From Salibacterium aidingense DSM 18341 (lineage in GTDB: Bacteria; Bacillota; Bacilli; Bacillales; Marinococcaceae), in the NCBI RefSeq assembly GCF_000429685.1, contig NZ_AUCI01000010.1:98233-162232 (forward strand): a stretch of DNA of 64,000 nt, given 5' to 3'. The notes beneath the pieces were generated by a model. The model was given only the letters and a program-made list of their open reading frames with translations, was not told the DNA's origin and made no database searches. A program made the translations under genes and the position numbers. Positions 55,804-63,987 of the stretch are shown here, in pieces (the first letter of the stretch is position 1; each line of letters starts with the position of its first letter).

Positions 55804-55885
55804 GCCAGGATTGCGGCCTGGTTTTGCCGTCAGACTTATGACGTAAGCCCTCCCCCTCTGCCCGAGGCAGTCATGAGTCTGACGG
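55804..55885. other. Strong structured element between early prophage genes
   Basis: A small hairpin CCAGG/CCTGG with TTTT (55805-55825) is followed by a long stem. CCGTCAGACT (55827-55836) pairs with AGTCTGACGG (55876-55885), extended inwards by ATGAC/GTCAT across one T-G position and then GCC/GGC. No T-run follows. Candidate small RNA, attenuator or protein-binding site; the gene-free interval is 55752-55916. Confidence 0.6.
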
Positions 55886-55916
55886 TGCGGCCGCGCCAGA
55901 AAGGAAGGTGAAAGAC

Positions 55917-56081
55917 ATGGCATCTGCACACGATTTGAATTTTTATGTTGTCAATCACATCGACGTGTTAGGTATGGAAGCCGGAAGCAAGCAGGTAGCT
56001 CACAGGTTGGCACTCAGCACAGAAATTGTAAAGAGCATCTACCGGGACCAAAAAAGGAAAAACGACCAGCTGGCGGGCTGA
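55917..56081 (+). CDS. 54-residue prophage protein, putative helix-turn-helix
   Basis: MASAHDLNFYVVNHIDVLGM then GSKQVAHRLALSTEIVKSIY and a basic end (RDQKRKNDQLAG). The middle reads like a small helix-turn-helix. Good site AAGGAAGGTG seven bases before the ATG. Unknown role. Confidence 0.6.
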   Translation: MASAHDLNFYVVNHIDVLGMEAGSKQVAHRLALSTEIVKSIYRDQKRKNDQLAG

Positions 56082-56161
56082 TCGTCGCAGTGAATCGCAA
56101 AACATCTTGTACTCCGATTATATGCGATTCACCCTCAAAACTCAAATAGGGAGGAATCAAC

Positions 56162-58183
56162 GTGAAAAAGATGCTATTGAAAAGCTTAACTCTCCGCAAT
56201 TTTAAGGGGATCAAGGACTTCACATTGGAGACGGACGGGGAGCATATTCAGGTTTTCGGAGATAATGCGACTGGAAAGACCACCCTCTTTGATGCTTTCA
56301 TCTGGCTGCTATTCGATAAGGATAGCAACAACAAGAAAGACTTTGCCATCAAGACGCTGGATAAGGATAACAACGAAATTAACGGGATAGATCATGAAGT
56401 AGAAGGTGTATTCTCCATTGATGGCAAAGAAACAACGCTCCGGAAGGTGTATTACGAGAAGTACACAAAGAGGCGGAATAGCGGACCAACAAAGGAACTT
56501 ACAGGCCACACAACAGATCATTATATCGATGCCGTTCCTGCAAAGAAAAAGGAGTATGACGAGTTTATAAAGTCCATTATCGATGAAAATACGTTCAAAG
56601 TTCTAACGTCTCCGGCCTATTTTAACGAACATTTAGGTAAAAATGAACGCCGTGACATTTTGCTGGAGATTGCGGGGGACGTGGCGGATGAAGAGGTCAT
56701 TAATAGCAAAAAGGGATTGGACAAACTGCGTGATGTACTGGACGGCCGTGGCATTGAAGCCCATCAGAAAATGATTGCCAATAAGAAAAAAGACATCAAT
56801 AAGAAGATCGATGAAGTTCCACTCCGTATTGATGAAGTAGACCGAGGGAAGCCCGATATTTCGGAATTGAACGAAGATCAGATAAAAAGCAACATTGAAC
56901 AGTTGTCTCGAGAACTCGATGCCAAGCAGGAAGAACTGAACCGTATCCAGTCCGGCGGCGAAGTCACTGAAAAGCAGAAGCAGCTTGCTGAAGTGCAGGG
57001 CGAACTACAGGAAATCAAGAACAGTCATCAGGCCGATCAGTACGCCAAGATTAATGAGAAGCAATCTGTACTGAACGGTTTGGAAAAAGAAAAGAATCAG
57101 CTGGAACAATCTATTAATCAATTGAACAACCGCATATTTACGGATGATGAGAGTATACAGCGGTTGAACAAAGAAGCCGCGGATCTCCGGCAGCAGTGGC
57201 AGGAAGTCAACGCCAAGGAGTATGACGGTATCAAGCCCACCAAAGACGACCAGGATTGCGCCTGCTCCGCATGCGGGCAAGAACTCCCTGCGGACCAAGT
57301 GGAAGCCGCTCATGAAAAAGCAATGCAGTCTTATGAAGCAAACCTTGCTGAATTTAACCGCCGCAAAGCTCAACAGCTCGAAGACATTAAGGCATCCGGT
57401 ACCCAGAAAACAGAGAAGATTAATGAACTACAGCAGGATAGAACATCAGCCTTACAAGAGTTAGAGCAAACACACAGCCAGCTTGAATCCAAACAATCCG
57501 AAATTACAGAACTCAATACCGATATTGAAAACCTGCATGCAAATGTCAGCGATATTTCGGAAAACGCTCAGTATCAGGCTAAGCAGAAAGAAGCAAAGCA
57601 GATCGAGCAGGATATCAAGCAACTCAAGGATTCCGTACAGGAATCCATGCAGAAGGTCCGCACGGAAATGGATGAGCTCAAGTCCAAAAAAGCCGGATAC
57701 GAACAGAACCAAGCGAAGTTCGAGTAGATCCGGAAGGCTGACGGGCGGATCAAGGAGTTGGAGGAAGAGCAGAAGCAGCTCTCCGCACAGTACGAAAAGC
57801 TGGAGCACGAGCTGTACCTCACAGAAGAGTTTATCCGCGCCAAAGTGGATCTCTTAGAAGAGAAGATCAACAGCAAATTTAAACACGCACGCTTTAAACT
57901 TTTTGATACCCAAATTAATGAAGGGTTAAAAGAAACATGTGAGGCTCTGTACGAAGGTGTGCCTTACTCTGGGGGCTTAAATAACGCTGCCCGTATCAAT
58001 GTCGGCCTAGATATTATCAATACTCTCAGCGAGTACTATGGCTTCTCAGCACCTATCTTTGTAGATAATTCAGAAGCAGTAACACGGTTAATTGATACTA
58101 AGGCCCAGGTTATCAGCCTGGTTGTATCAGAGTCGGACAAGCAACTTCGCATTGAGAGCACCACAGCAAAGGAGGCCGTCTAA
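56162..58183 (+). pseudogene. Rad50/SbcC-like zinc-hook ATPase interrupted by an in-frame TAG
   Basis: Reads as one frame of 673 codons except a single TAG (57725-57727, codon 522). N-terminal ABC-type head: LTLRNFKGIKDFTLE and Walker A GDNATGKTT. Then a coiled coil, a central Cys pair CSACGQELPADQ (about residue 370) like the Rad50 zinc hook, a second coiled coil, and the C-terminal half-head with GGLNNAARINVGLDII and the Walker-B-like APIFVDNSEAV. The stop falls in the second coiled coil, separating the two half-heads. CAG (Gln) is the likely ancestral codon. Downstream genes are coupled and include RecT and an MBL hydrolase. The head could still assemble from two peptides if translation restarts near 57758. 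Confidence 0.87.
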
Positions 58184-58399
58184 ATGAAACGGGAGTACGT
58201 AATAACTGAAGATATCTTGCAGACAACGTCTACTACGATTTATGCCGAAGATGCAAGTGAAGCCATGAGAGAACTGGAAAAAAGCAGGAAAGGCATGACA
58301 AAGAAAAGCCACAAAACGGAAGTTATCAACGAAGACAAGCAAACAAAGATCAGAGAATCCGAAAATATCTGGATAAATAGTGGAGGGGCTATCCTATGA
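58184..58399 (+). CDS. Hypothetical prophage protein between the ATPase and RecT
   Basis: 71 residues, MKREYVITEDILQTTSTTIY, with an acidic-basic profile. It starts on the base after the ATPase stop and its stop overlaps the recT start, so it is translated as part of the cassette. No family recognised. Confidence 0.65.
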   Translation: MKREYVITEDILQTTSTTIYAEDASEAMRELEKSRKGMTKKSHKTEVINEDKQTKIRESENIWINSGGAIL

Positions 58400-59385
58400 G
58401 CCAACAAAAGAACGAAATGGCAGTACGGACCAATTCAGAGAGGTTTATGAATAATATTCAAGCACAGTTTGCAGCGGAAGCAGGTAGCCCAGTAGCTTTT
58501 TCCGAGTACGAAAAACAGCTAGCTCAACATCTATTTTTAAAGCTAGATTCCGTGCTTCAAGAATTTGAAGCTAAGCGTGTAAAGGATGGAAAGACAAATC
58601 AGACTCCATATACTTGGCACAATTTGAACATGCGTAAACTCTCTTTGGATGCTGTACACACCGTTCAACTTGGCTTAGACGCTTTGATCGCTAATCACGT
58701 TCACCCTGTCCCATATTTCAATAGCAAAGAGAAGAAGTATGATCTGGATTTGCGGGTTGGATATGTTGGAAAGGCGTACTACCGAATGGAAGCTGCTGTC
58801 GAAAAGCCAAAGGATATCATTACTGAACTCGTTTATAGTAACGATCACTTTAAGCCCATTAAGAAATCAGCAGGAAATGAAATAGAAAACTATGAGTTTG
58901 AAATCCAGAACCCTTTTGATAGGGGAAACGTTATTGGTGGGTTCGGTTATCTTTCTTATGAAGATCCCACTAAAAATAAAATTATTCTTGTGACAGAAGA
59001 AGATTTTCAAAAATCAAGGAAAGCAGCTGCTGGAAAAACGTTTTGGGATAATCACCCAATCGAAATGAGATATAAAACCTTGGTTCACCGGACTACAGAA
59101 AAACTAAAAATCGACCCCAAGAAGGTCAACGCATCCTACCTTTACATGGAGAACAAAGATGAGGAAGAAGCGATGCGCCGGGAAGTAAATGAAAATGAAA
59201 ATACGCAGTACCTTGATGTTGAAGTTACTCCAGTTGAAGATCCATCGGAACTAGAGACAGATTCCAAGGAAGAGCAACCAAAGCAAGAAAAGCCACAGCC
59301 TAAGCAGGAAGAGGAACAACTAGACCTTACGGACTCTTTTGATCAGGCTGATCAAGCAGCAGTCGGAGACGAGGTACCGTTCTAA
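58396..59385 (+). CDS. recT: RecT-family single-strand annealing protein
   Basis: 329 residues. RecT core from about 15 to 265 (RKLSLDAVHTVQLGLDALIA, GYVGKAYYRMEAA, WDNHPIEMRYKTLVHRTTEK). Anneals complementary single strands in phage recombination. The C-terminal ~60 residues are acidic and Gln/Lys-rich and end in GDEVPF, like the SSB C-terminal tip. Coupled to the gene before (ATGA) and after (TAATG). Confidence 0.93.
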   Translation: MSQQKNEMAVRTNSERFMNNIQAQFAAEAGSPVAFSEYEKQLAQHLFLKLDSVLQEFEAKRVKDGKTNQTPYTWHNLNMRKLSLDAVHTVQLGLDALIANHVHPVPYFNSKEKKYDLDLRVGYVGKAYYRMEAAVEKPKDIITELVYSNDHFKPIKKSAGNEIENYEFEIQNPFDRGNVIGGFGYLSYEDPTKNKIILVTEEDFQKSRKAAAGKTFWDNHPIEMRYKTLVHRTTEKLKIDPKKVNASYLYMENKDEEEAMRREVNENENTQYLDVEVTPVEDPSELETDSKEEQPKQEKPQPKQEEEQLDLTDSFDQADQAAVGDEVPF

Positions 59386-60086
59386 TGATCCAGATTACAG
59401 CGCTTGCCTCATCCAGTAGGGGGAACTGCTACCGTGTCACAGACGGTCGCACCCCCATCCTGCTGGAGTGCGGAATCTCATACAAAGAGATACAACTCGG
59501 GCTGGACTTTCAGGTGTCAGAGAACGAAGGCTGTCTCATTACACACGAACATCAGGATCATTGCAAAGCTATAAAGGACGTCACCAGGGCCGGCATTGAT
59601 TGTTATATGAGCGTCGGCACCGCAGAAGCCATAGGACACAGCAATCACCGCATCAAAACGGTGCAGGCAAAGAAGGCATTCAACCTCGGTACATGGACCA
59701 TTTTACCCTTTGATGTACAGCACGACGTATCAGAGCCATATGGGTTCCTGCTTGCTAATCAAAGCGGAGACAAGCTCCTGTTTGCCACAGACACGTTCTA
59801 TATTAAATACCGATTCAACGGGCTTACACATTTGCTTCTGGAATGTAACTACAGCCTCGACATCTTAGATGAAAACATACTTAATGGTTATGTTCCCCAG
59901 GTCATGCGAAAACGACTTATGCGCTCTCACATGAGCTTGGAAAATTTCAAAGAGTTTCTCCGAGCTAATGATCTTAGCAAGCTTGAAGAGATCTGGATGC
60001 TGCACCTTAGCGACAGCAATTCAGACGAAGAGAGGTTTAAACGGGAGATCATGGAGCTGACCGGCAGCCCGGTGTATATACCATGA
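59385..60086 (+). CDS. MBL-fold metallohydrolase, RecT-associated
   Basis: 233 residues. Metallo-beta-lactamase fold with ASSSRGNCYRV, the metal motif HEHQDHCKAI, QHDVSEPYG, FATDTF and a C-terminal HLSDSNSDE. Related to the YycJ/WalJ group of putative exonucleases. Next to RecT it stands where an exonuclease would be expected, so a nuclease role is likely but not shown. Confidence 0.88.
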   Translation: MIQITALASSSRGNCYRVTDGRTPILLECGISYKEIQLGLDFQVSENEGCLITHEHQDHCKAIKDVTRAGIDCYMSVGTAEAIGHSNHRIKTVQAKKAFNLGTWTILPFDVQHDVSEPYGFLLANQSGDKLLFATDTFYIKYRFNGLTHLLLECNYSLDILDENILNGYVPQVMRKRLMRSHMSLENFKEFLRANDLSKLEEIWMLHLSDSNSDEERFKREIMELTGSPVYIP

Positions 60087-60265
60087 AGCACTACATTCCC
60101 ATACCTTACTGCTATGTATGGATGGTCAAGCCTTACGACAACAGGAAAACGATGTTCAAACGTTATGTGCAGGGCTATTTAAAGAAGAGTTACCCGGAAA
60201 TGACGCTAGTAAAAATAGAAGGTATGACAGCGATTTGTGAAAGGAGGGCTCCTGATGCAAGGTAA
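60083..60265 (+). CDS. Small basic prophage protein
   Basis: 60 residues, MKHYIPIPYCYVWMVKPYDN with a basic C-half. Overlaps the MBL gene by four bases. Family unknown; small size and coupling suggest an accessory of the recombination/replication cassette. Confidence 0.65.
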   Translation: MKHYIPIPYCYVWMVKPYDNRKTMFKRYVQGYLKKSYPEMTLVKIEGMTAICERRAPDAR

Positions 60266-60404
60266 AAAGCCAACGCGGGCGCAGAAAATGGCAATACAGA
60301 AGTACAATCTGAACCATCAAAACTGGCTTGTTGAAAAGAATCATGAGGGCATGCTGCTCCTGAAACACAGATATACGGATCAGCGAAAAGAGATTCCGAG
60401 TTAA
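60255..60404 (+). CDS. DUF6906-like small prophage protein
   Basis: 49 residues, MQGKKPTRAQKMAIQKYNLN, then NWLVEKNHEGMLLLKHRY. The pattern matches the small DUF6906-type proteins of Bacillus prophages as I remember them. Good site AAAGGAGG; overlaps the previous gene by 11 bases. Confidence 0.7.
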   Translation: MQGKKPTRAQKMAIQKYNLNHQNWLVEKNHEGMLLLKHRYTDQRKEIPS

Positions 60405-60422
60405 AAAGGGAGGGGGCGGCTA

Positions 60423-61439
60423 TTGCAAGGATACATCAAGGATTACCGAAAAGAGCTGGATAGTGACATTTGGATGATGCCGCCCCTTTACCACAGGGTG
60501 TGGCAGTATCTCAAATATAAAGTGAATCACAAAACAGAACGAATTCCGATGAAAGACGGTAGCTTTTTGACCATTCAGCCCGGCCAACATCTTACATCAA
60601 AACGGAAACTGGCTCAGTCGATTGGTTGGTATGAACGAATGGCTTGGAAAGAACCTAATCCGAAAACCATCAGCGATATTCTGAAGTGGTTAGAGAAACA
60701 AAACATGATCAAACAGGACCTTGGAGCAGGTAACAGACAATACACACTCATAACCCTTCTAAATTGGGAAGTGTACCAATCAAAAGAGGATGAAGGTAAC
60801 ACCACGAATTTACACCAAAACCCCGAAAGTGGTGTTAATGGTAACACCTCGGAAACGGAAGGAACGCCGGTACAACAAAGAACAACAGAAGAAAATGGTG
60901 TTACGAGTAACAGTCACTACACACCTGATAAACAGTCGCTGGAGACAAACAAGAATGAGAAGAATGAGGAAGAAGTAATTGTTGTTGATGATGCGCGCGA
61001 AACAAATAAGCCAATTGATCCAAATCAAAAAGATCCTGTTGATGTTATAGCTGAACGCTACATGGATTTAAAATCCGCTCAGGAAGCCAGACCTGTTTAC
61101 CCAAGCACTGAAGATTACGAAGCAATCGCCCGGATAGTCGCCCAGGGAGTGCCGACCTCTCGAACTATCAAATTGCTTGAAGAGTGCTTTGCTGATTTTG
61201 AAAGGTGTTATAAGGGCTCCAACAACTCTATAAAGGCTTTTAAATATTGCGAGAAATATATACAGAGTCATTTTGAGGCGGATTTAGCAAAAGAAAAAGC
61301 GAGAAGGGAGGCTGCGGCACGTGGATCAAGCACAAACCAGCATGCAGGAGGTTATGGACAAGCTCAGGGAACGGGCGGAGCAAGCCAATCCATCACGGGC
61401 GGACAAGTCGGATGGATTAAGCCCGGAAAACGAGCCTAA
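60423..61439 (+). CDS. Phage replication initiator, DnaD-type
   Basis: 338 residues from a TTG after AGGGAGGGGG. N-terminal winged-helix-like region typical of phage replisome organisers (DSDIWMMPPLYHRVWQYLKY), a low-complexity linker rich in Asn/Thr/Glu, then a helical C-domain. It should bind the phage origin and recruit the loader encoded next. Overlaps the loader gene by 119 bases. Confidence 0.82.
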   Translation: MQGYIKDYRKELDSDIWMMPPLYHRVWQYLKYKVNHKTERIPMKDGSFLTIQPGQHLTSKRKLAQSIGWYERMAWKEPNPKTISDILKWLEKQNMIKQDLGAGNRQYTLITLLNWEVYQSKEDEGNTTNLHQNPESGVNGNTSETEGTPVQQRTTEENGVTSNSHYTPDKQSLETNKNEKNEEEVIVVDDARETNKPIDPNQKDPVDVIAERYMDLKSAQEARPVYPSTEDYEAIARIVAQGVPTSRTIKLLEECFADFERCYKGSNNSIKAFKYCEKYIQSHFEADLAKEKARREAAARGSSTNQHAGGYGQAQGTGGASQSITGGQVGWIKPGKRA

Positions 61440-62142
61440 GTATGACTGCCCAAAATGCAAGGACCAGACCGGATATCTTGAAGTCCGGGAGGGATATGAA
61501 GTTTGGCTGCGCTGCAGCTGCATCGATTGGAGGGCACAAAAGCTTATGAAATTTAGTGAAATTACAGAGGAGTTTAGGAAATTAGGCTTTAAAAACTTCA
61601 GAACCGAGGGGAAACCGGAAGTCATTCAGGGAGCATATGACTGCGCCTATAACTATTTTCAGAGTTTTGAAGAGATCCGGGAGCAGCGGCAGAACAGCAT
61701 CACTCTGCTAGGCCAACCAGGCACAGGTAAAACGCACCTGCTCACGGCCATAGCGAACAACCTCATGTTTAAGAAACATGTTGGCGTGCAGTATTTCCCT
61801 TACGTCGAAGGCTTCAACGATCTTAAAGACGACTTTGACAAGCTAGAAGAAAAGCTGGCACGGATGAAAGAAGCAGATGTGCTGTTTATTGATGATCTGT
61901 TTAAACCTGCAAAAGGCGTTCCTCGGGCTACGGACTGGCAGGTGGAGCAAACATACGCTGTCATCAATCACCGGTACTTGAATTACAAGCCAATCATGAT
62001 CTCATCGGAGCTGCCAATCGACCAGATGGTTGAGATAGATGAGGCGCTGGCAACCCGAATATACGAAATGTGCAAGCAATACTTGGTGCTGATCCAAGGC
62101 GACAAGTTTCAGCTTAATCACAGACTGGAGGACATGACATGA
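61321..62142 (+). CDS. DnaC/DnaI-like helicase loader ATPase
   Basis: 273 residues from a GTG ten bases after GGGAGG. Zinc-binding CPKCKDQTGYL with CSC, Walker A LGQPGTGKTHLL, Walker B DVLFIDDLFKP and sensor region IMISSELPIDQM. It loads the host helicase at the phage origin together with the preceding initiator. The first ~40 codons lie inside that gene in another frame. Confidence 0.9.
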   Translation: MDQAQTSMQEVMDKLRERAEQANPSRADKSDGLSPENEPKYDCPKCKDQTGYLEVREGYEVWLRCSCIDWRAQKLMKFSEITEEFRKLGFKNFRTEGKPEVIQGAYDCAYNYFQSFEEIREQRQNSITLLGQPGTGKTHLLTAIANNLMFKKHVGVQYFPYVEGFNDLKDDFDKLEEKLARMKEADVLFIDDLFKPAKGVPRATDWQVEQTYAVINHRYLNYKPIMISSELPIDQMVEIDEALATRIYEMCKQYLVLIQGDKFQLNHRLEDMT

Positions 62143-62228
62143 CAGTAGAATCGGCAATCTACTTCCGCGGTAAGAAAATGCCGGAAGTACTGTGGGAGAA
62201 ACGGAAGGCGAAGCTGATGGAGATTTAG
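62139..62228 (+). CDS. 29-residue peptide at a deletion junction
   Basis: MTVESAIYFRGKKMPEVLWE then KRKAKLMEI and stop. Overlaps the loader stop by four bases and ends inside the 5' part of the methylase remnant in another frame. It may be the N-terminal stub of a gene whose remainder was deleted. Confidence 0.5.
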   Translation: MTVESAIYFRGKKMPEVLWEKRKAKLMEI

Positions 62229-62917
62229 GTGCGGTGTTTTTTAATAAACCGAAAACCAGGGTTGAAACGATCAACGACATCGACGGTGAAGTCATTAATC
62301 TATTCCGGGTGATAAGGGAGCAACCGGAGGAACTGGCTTTCCAGATTGAATATACACCATACGCAAGGGACGAGTATTACGAAACCTATTACTCTCAGGG
62401 TTCAGACCTAGAACGGGCAAGGCGCTTTCTTACGCGCTGTTGGCAGGCAATAGGTGCAAAAACAAGTGACAGAACTGGGTGGCGCAGCTTGATCAGCTCG
62501 AACGGACCGAAGCCGACTGCTGATTTTAGAAAGCTGCCTATCCGGATCCATAACGTAGCAGAGCGATTAAGACGAGTACAAATTGAGTGCCAACCAGCGG
62601 AACAAATACTGGAACGGTACCAAAGACCAGAGGTTCTGATTTATGCTGATCCACCTTATGTTCTCAGCACTCGTTCCAAGCGTCATTATAAGCACGAAAT
62701 GACAGAGCAAGACCATGAGTCGATGTTGCACTGTTTGAAAGATCATCCAGGGCCGGTGCTGCTGTCAGGGTACGAACACGATCTTTATCAAGATATATTG
62801 GGTGACTGGAAAAAAGAAACGATGATCACGGCTGCAGAGGCTGGAGCAACGAGAACGGAAACTCTCTGGATCAACCCCATTGCTGCGGATCAGATATACG
62901 GGTTGAGACTTTGTTAA
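62192..62917 (+). pseudogene. D12-class adenine-specific DNA methyltransferase, N-terminal truncated
   Basis: 241 residues at most. From GAVFFNKPKTRVETINDIDG onward it is a normal Dam-like D12 enzyme, with VINLFRVIREQPEELAF, the catalytic YADPPYV and a normal C-terminus. The expected first ~35-40 residues, including the SAM-binding EPFFGSGA motif, are missing: AVFF is preceded by EADGDL. The junction is near 62220-62230. Probably inactive. Confidence 0.8.
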
Positions 62918-62966
62918 AGATCATACGACGGATTATGTGAAAAAGAAGACCTATGTTCATATGTTC

Positions 62967-62995
62967 AAAAAGGACGGACATTAGGTCCGCCCTTT
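62967..62995. terminator. Terminator between the methylase remnant and yjcZ-type gene
   Basis: CGGAC (62975-62979) / GTCCG (62985-62989), extended by GG/CC and A/T runs on both sides. Lies between convergent genes and can serve both. Confidence 0.7.
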
Positions 62996-63020
62996 AGAAA
63001 AGGAGAATAGGGATATGCTC

Positions 63021-63140
63021 CTAATATCCGTAACCACCACCGTATCCACCGAAGAAACCAGATGAACCAACAATGATTAATAGGATAAACAGGACAACGA
63101 TCAATGCAAATCCAGACCCATATCCATAACCTGCACTCAT
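63021..63140 (-). CDS. YjcZ-family sporulation protein
   Basis: 39 residues: MSAGYGYGSGFALIVVLFIL, then LIIVGSSGFFGG and a Gly/Tyr-rich end. One membrane helix flanked by Gly-Tyr repeats, as in the YjcZ/SscA-type spore proteins of bacilli. Perfect site AAGGAGGTGA. Its presence indicates host DNA or a spore-related cargo at the end of the element. Confidence 0.9.
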   Translation of the reverse strand: MSAGYGYGSGFALIVVLFILLIIVGSSGFFGGYGGGYGY

Positions 63141-63242
63141 ATCTTCACCTCCTTATTGTCGCTAGTCACAATTTATGACTAAGCAGTCCTGTTTTGTGTG
63201 AGCGATTGCCTAGGTATGGTTGGATATTTGCAAAGAAGCATT

Positions 63243-63264
63243 AAAAAACCACCTTTGAGGTGGT
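63243..63264 (-). terminator. Terminator of the DUF2512 gene
   Basis: ACCACC (63248-63253) / GGTGGT (63259-63264) with a T-run on the minus strand. Confidence 0.8.
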
Positions 63265-63265
63265 G

Positions 63266-63622
63266 CTAAGTAGGGGACTTCTCTGTTTTTCCGCTCTTAA
63301 TAAGCCAATTGTGTTGAGCGAGTTCTGTGATTGAAAGGAGTAAACCAGTGAGGAATGCTCCGAAAATGGTGACGGTAGCTGTTGTAAAAAACAAAGAAAC
63401 GACGTACACGATAATAGATGCAGCAATAAAATCAACAATGCTACTAAACCAAAATGTACCTTCTTTTAGGATGAAAATCTCCAGGACGTGGGCACATACA
63501 GCGAGAATTAGCCCTACAATAATAGGCTGCCATAAATTTTCAAAGTTCACATTTGGAAAAATGAAAGACGAAATCAACACTGTGATGGGGCAAATAAAGA
63601 TTTTGATGATTAATCCAATCAT
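63266..63622 (-). CDS. DUF2512 family membrane protein (YndM-like)
   Basis: 118 residues from the ATG at 63622 after AAAGGAGGT (an earlier in-frame ATG lacks a site). Four membrane helices: GLIIKIFICPITVLISSFIF, PIIVGLILAVCAHVLEIF, FIAASIIVYVVSLFF, TIFGAFLTGLLLSITEL. This is the DUF2512 layout of Bacillus YndM. Function unknown. Confidence 0.8.
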   Translation of the reverse strand: MIGLIIKIFICPITVLISSFIFPNVNFENLWQPIIVGLILAVCAHVLEIFILKEGTFWFSSIVDFIAASIIVYVVSLFFTTATVTIFGAFLTGLLLSITELAQHNWLIKSGKTEKSPT

Positions 63623-63685
63623 AATATGTACCTCCTTTTGATATTTAAGTTGTCCCAAATTATTTAATTTATGACAGTTTATCTT

Positions 63686-63716
63686 AAGAAAAAAAGAAAC
63701 TAGGAAATCCTAGTTT
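63686..63716 (-). terminator. Terminator of the CotF-like gene
   Basis: AAACTAGGA (63697-63705) / TCCTAGTTT (63708-63716) with an A-rich run that reads as a T-run on the minus strand. Confidence 0.8.
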
Positions 63717-63987
63717 AGAAAGGTTTAGAAAGGGCTTGATTGGCAAGAGAAACATCATTTTTTAATAATTCATGTAAGTCATAGGAAGGGTAATATCCTC
63801 GTTTATACATGTAGTTAAATACGGATGCGTGAGAATCAATAGTGTTCATTAATTGGCGTTTCAAAACATCACGAACGGCTGGAGTGGCTGTTTCTGTGAT
63901 GGCAATTGCATAATTTCTTACGCCGGTTTTTAAAAGCGCTAATAAGTCTCCGGCAAAAAACGGCGTATCATCGTTTCGATAGGCCAT
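63715..63987 (-). CDS. CotF-family spore coat protein
   Basis: 90 residues with [59 protein letters not shown], the CotF domain. Small helical coat or coat-like proteins of Bacillus spores. The window ends 13 bases upstream of the start, so no promoter can be judged. Confidence 0.88.
   Translation of the reverse strand: MAYRNDDTPFFAGDLLALLKTGVRNYAIAITETATPAVRDVLKRQLMNTIDSHASVFNYMYKRGYYPSYDLHELLKNDVSLANQALSKPF

Noticed and set aside
57483..57857. 124-codon frame spanning the TAG of the ATPase
   Set aside because: Ser/Arg-rich alternate-frame reading of coiled-coil codons; it does not restore the ATPase frame, so it is no evidence for frameshift bypass of the TAG.
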